12,471 bases of DNA, from NCBI GenBank assembly GCA_031257695.1, contig JAIROB010000058.1:1-12471 (forward strand), written 5' to 3'. This document shows, one piece after another, positions 11,513-12,471 of this stretch; the first letter of the stretch is position 1, and every line of letters begins with the position of its first letter. Source of the stretch: Treponema sp. Its GTDB lineage: Bacteria > Spirochaetota > Spirochaetia > Treponematales > Breznakiellaceae. A model generated the notes under the pieces. That model did not search any database. It saw only the letters and a program-made list of their open reading frames with translations, and had not been told where the DNA came from. Position numbers and translations under genes: made by a program.

Positions 11513-12247
11513 ATGAAGAATATCACCGTGCTCTTTGAGAATGACCAGTGTCTTGTGCTGAACAAGCCCGCGGGTCTCGCCGTGCAGGGCGGGGCCGGGG
11601 TGGCGGTTTCCCTGGATTCGCTTTTGGCCGCGGAGTATTCCCCCCGGCCCCTGCTGATCCACCGCCTGGACAGGGACACCTCGGGGCTTATCCTGGCGGC
11701 GAAGACCAGGGAGGCGGCGGCCCGGTTTTCCGCCATCTTCGCCGGGAAGCTCAGGGCAGCGGCGGGGCGGGGGGTCCGGAAGCTGTACCTGGGGATCTGC
11801 GCGGGCCGGCCCGATCCGCCAAGCGGGGTTATCGAAACGGATCTTGAGGTTCGCTCCGCCCTCAGGAGGGCCCGCACCTTCTACCGCTGCGCGGACAGCG
11901 GGCCCGGCAGCGGGGACGGGGAGTTCTCCCTCCTGGAACTGGAGCTGGGCACCGGCCGCACCCACCAGATCCGGCGCCACCTGGCTTCCATCGGCCACCC
12001 CGTTCTGGGGGACGGCAAATACGGCGATTTTTCCCTCAACAAACGCCTCCGCAAAGAACGGGGCCTCAAACGGCTGCTCCTCCACTCCGCCCGGCTGGTT
12101 ATCCCGGAGGCGCTCTGCGGTTTCGCCCTGGATGTGAGCGCGGAGCCGCCGGAATACTTTTGGGGGGTAATGGGGAGCGGCCAGGCGGGGGAGGGGGCCC
12201 TCTGGGTTTGCTTTCGGACAGCCCCGGAAGCCTATCCGGGGCTATAG
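11513..12247 (+). CDS. RluA-family pseudouridine synthase
   Basis: A 244-residue enzyme that should isomerise uridine to pseudouridine in RNA, probably 23S rRNA. Family motifs in order: L-V-L-N-K-P-A-G-L (14-22), H-R-L-D-R-D-T-S-G (50-58) with catalytic Asp53, R-K-L-Y-L-G (89-94), G-R-T-H-Q-I-R-R-H (148-156), then G-H-P-V-L-G-D-G-K-Y-G and a late L-L-L-H-S-A-R-L. It lacks the N-terminal S4 domain of RluC/RluD, though the sequence after the third motif (D-F-S-L-N-K-R-L-R-K) is RluC-like, so the target uridine cannot be assigned. The start fits the family N-terminus. No Shine-Dalgarno is visible, and only 24 bp separate it from the divergent transglutaminase-like gene. Confidence 0.92.
   Translation: MKNITVLFENDQCLVLNKPAGLAVQGGAGVAVSLDSLLAAEYSPRPLLIHRLDRDTSGLILAAKTREAAARFSAIFAGKLRAAAGRGVRKLYLGICAGRPDPPSGVIETDLEVRSALRRARTFYRCADSGPGSGDGEFSLLELELGTGRTHQIRRHLASIGHPVLGDGKYGDFSLNKRLRKERGLKRLLLHSARLVIPEALCGFALDVSAEPPEYFWGVMGSGQAGEGALWVCFRTAPEAYPGL
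12220..12243 (+). other. GC-rich hairpin at the end of the pseudouridine synthase gene
   Basis: AGCCCCGG (12220-12227) and CCGGGGCT (12236-12243) form an 8-bp perfect stem with an 8-nt loop, overlapping the last codons. The next bases are G-rich, not U-rich, so it is not a classic intrinsic terminator. Confidence 0.4.
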
Positions 12248-12271
12248 GGGGTCCCGATTTGAGGGCAAGAT

Positions 12272-12352
12272 GCGTAATGTATGCCGTATTCGCGGATGGG
12301 TTTGTTTTTTTCGCCGCGACTGCGCCGAATTTACGCAAAATTGATCTTTTTT
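12272..12352 (+). other. Nested inverted repeats followed by a T-run (possible terminator or structured leader)
   Basis: GCGTAA (12272-12277) pairs with TTACGC (12331-12336) and encloses TCGCGG (12290-12295) pairing with CCGCGA (12314-12319). A run of six T follows at 12347-12352. The stems are short and the loops long, so this is only a possible transcription end for the pseudouridine synthase gene. Confidence 0.3.
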
Positions 12353-12375
12353 AATCTATTTTCCTGTTTGGCTGC

Positions 12376-12404
12376 TTGACTAAGATTGATAATTACAGTA
12401 TTGG
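12376..12404 (+). promoter_or_regulatory. Possible promoter for the right-edge gene
   Basis: TTGACT (12376-12381), 17 nt, then TATTGG (12399-12404). The -35 is good and the -10 is poor. GATAAT (12388-12393) is the better -10 by sequence but has no matching -35. Confidence 0.35.
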
Positions 12405-12439
12405 TTAGATCAGTTTAATATCTACTAGGAGGATTTTAG

Positions 12440-12471
12440 ATGAAGAAAGTAAGTATTTTGCTTCTGTTAAC
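12440..12471 (+). CDS. Partial gene, N-terminus only; probably exported
   Basis: ATG 12440 is preceded by a perfect AGGAGG at 12427-12432 with 7-nt spacing. The ten complete codons read M-K-K-V-S-I-L-L-L-L, the basic-then-hydrophobic start of a signal peptide or membrane anchor. The product cannot be named. The AT-rich upstream region contrasts with the GC-rich gene before it, as is usual for a promoter region. Confidence 0.7.
   Translation, partial: MKKVSILLLL

Noticed and set aside
11489..12085. 199-residue N-terminal extension of the transglutaminase-like gene
   Set aside because: It is antisense to the pseudouridine synthase, and a signal peptide begins exactly at ATG 11488.
12160..12354. 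Plus-strand and minus-strand open frames beyond the pseudouridine synthase
   Set aside because: They overlap its 3' end out of frame, lack a Shine-Dalgarno and have no motifs.

Overview
The window reads as chromosomal DNA of a spirochaete, most likely a Treponema of the termite-gut type. This is an inference from gene content: a BspA/TpLRR-type leucine-rich-repeat lipoprotein with a DUF5018-like domain, a PEGA-domain outer-membrane protein, relaxed spirochaetal lipoboxes, an HTH-EIIA(Ntr) fusion and a standalone bacteriohemerythrin. No rRNA, tRNA or other taxonomic marker is present. Most coding DNA is GC-rich; the stretch from about 3120 to 3820 is clearly AT-rich and filled with remnants.

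Layout. (1) 1-2391: the first codons of a minus-strand gene leave the window at the left edge. Its promoter and leader are a diverged copy of those of the next minus-strand gene, a roughly 665-residue lipoprotein with fifteen 22-residue leucine-rich repeats, so two paralogues lie in tandem. A possible antitoxin-gene remnant sits between them. (2) 2466-3785: a scrap zone. It holds an internal fragment of a MATE transporter fused to a cytidylate-kinase-like domain, the last codons of an unknown plus-strand gene abutting it, a block of hairpins, a 134-bp near-perfect inverted repeat, and the first 60 codons of a HEPN-domain gene. (3) 3823-8657: seven tightly packed minus-strand genes, with 4 to 8 nt overlaps or gaps below 15 nt. 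In transcription order they encode a PEGA/beta-barrel outer-membrane protein, a two-helix membrane protein, a lipoprotein, ExbB, two different ExbD proteins and a TonB-family protein. This looks like a complete proton-motive-force-driven envelope machine with its own candidate outer-membrane partner, and it is the best candidate here for an uncharacterised system. (4) 8658-9113: no gene. It contains a 190-bp foldback repeat next to a 116-bp element with perfect 18-bp terminal inverted repeats of IS256-like appearance, then a promoter. (5) 9114-10262: bacteriohemerythrin and HTH-EIIA, both plus strand. (6) 10269-12247: a shared terminator hairpin, a secreted transglutaminase-like protein on the minus strand and, divergent from it, an RluA-family pseudouridine synthase. 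(7) 12440-end: the first codons of a plus-strand gene with a good ribosome binding site.

A cross-cutting pattern is that several start codons (7039, 8657, 9609) lie only 6 or 7 nt beyond a good -10 hexamer, which predicts leaderless or nearly leaderless mRNAs. The clearest case is HTH-EIIA, with TTGACA-17 nt-TACTAT and no Shine-Dalgarno.
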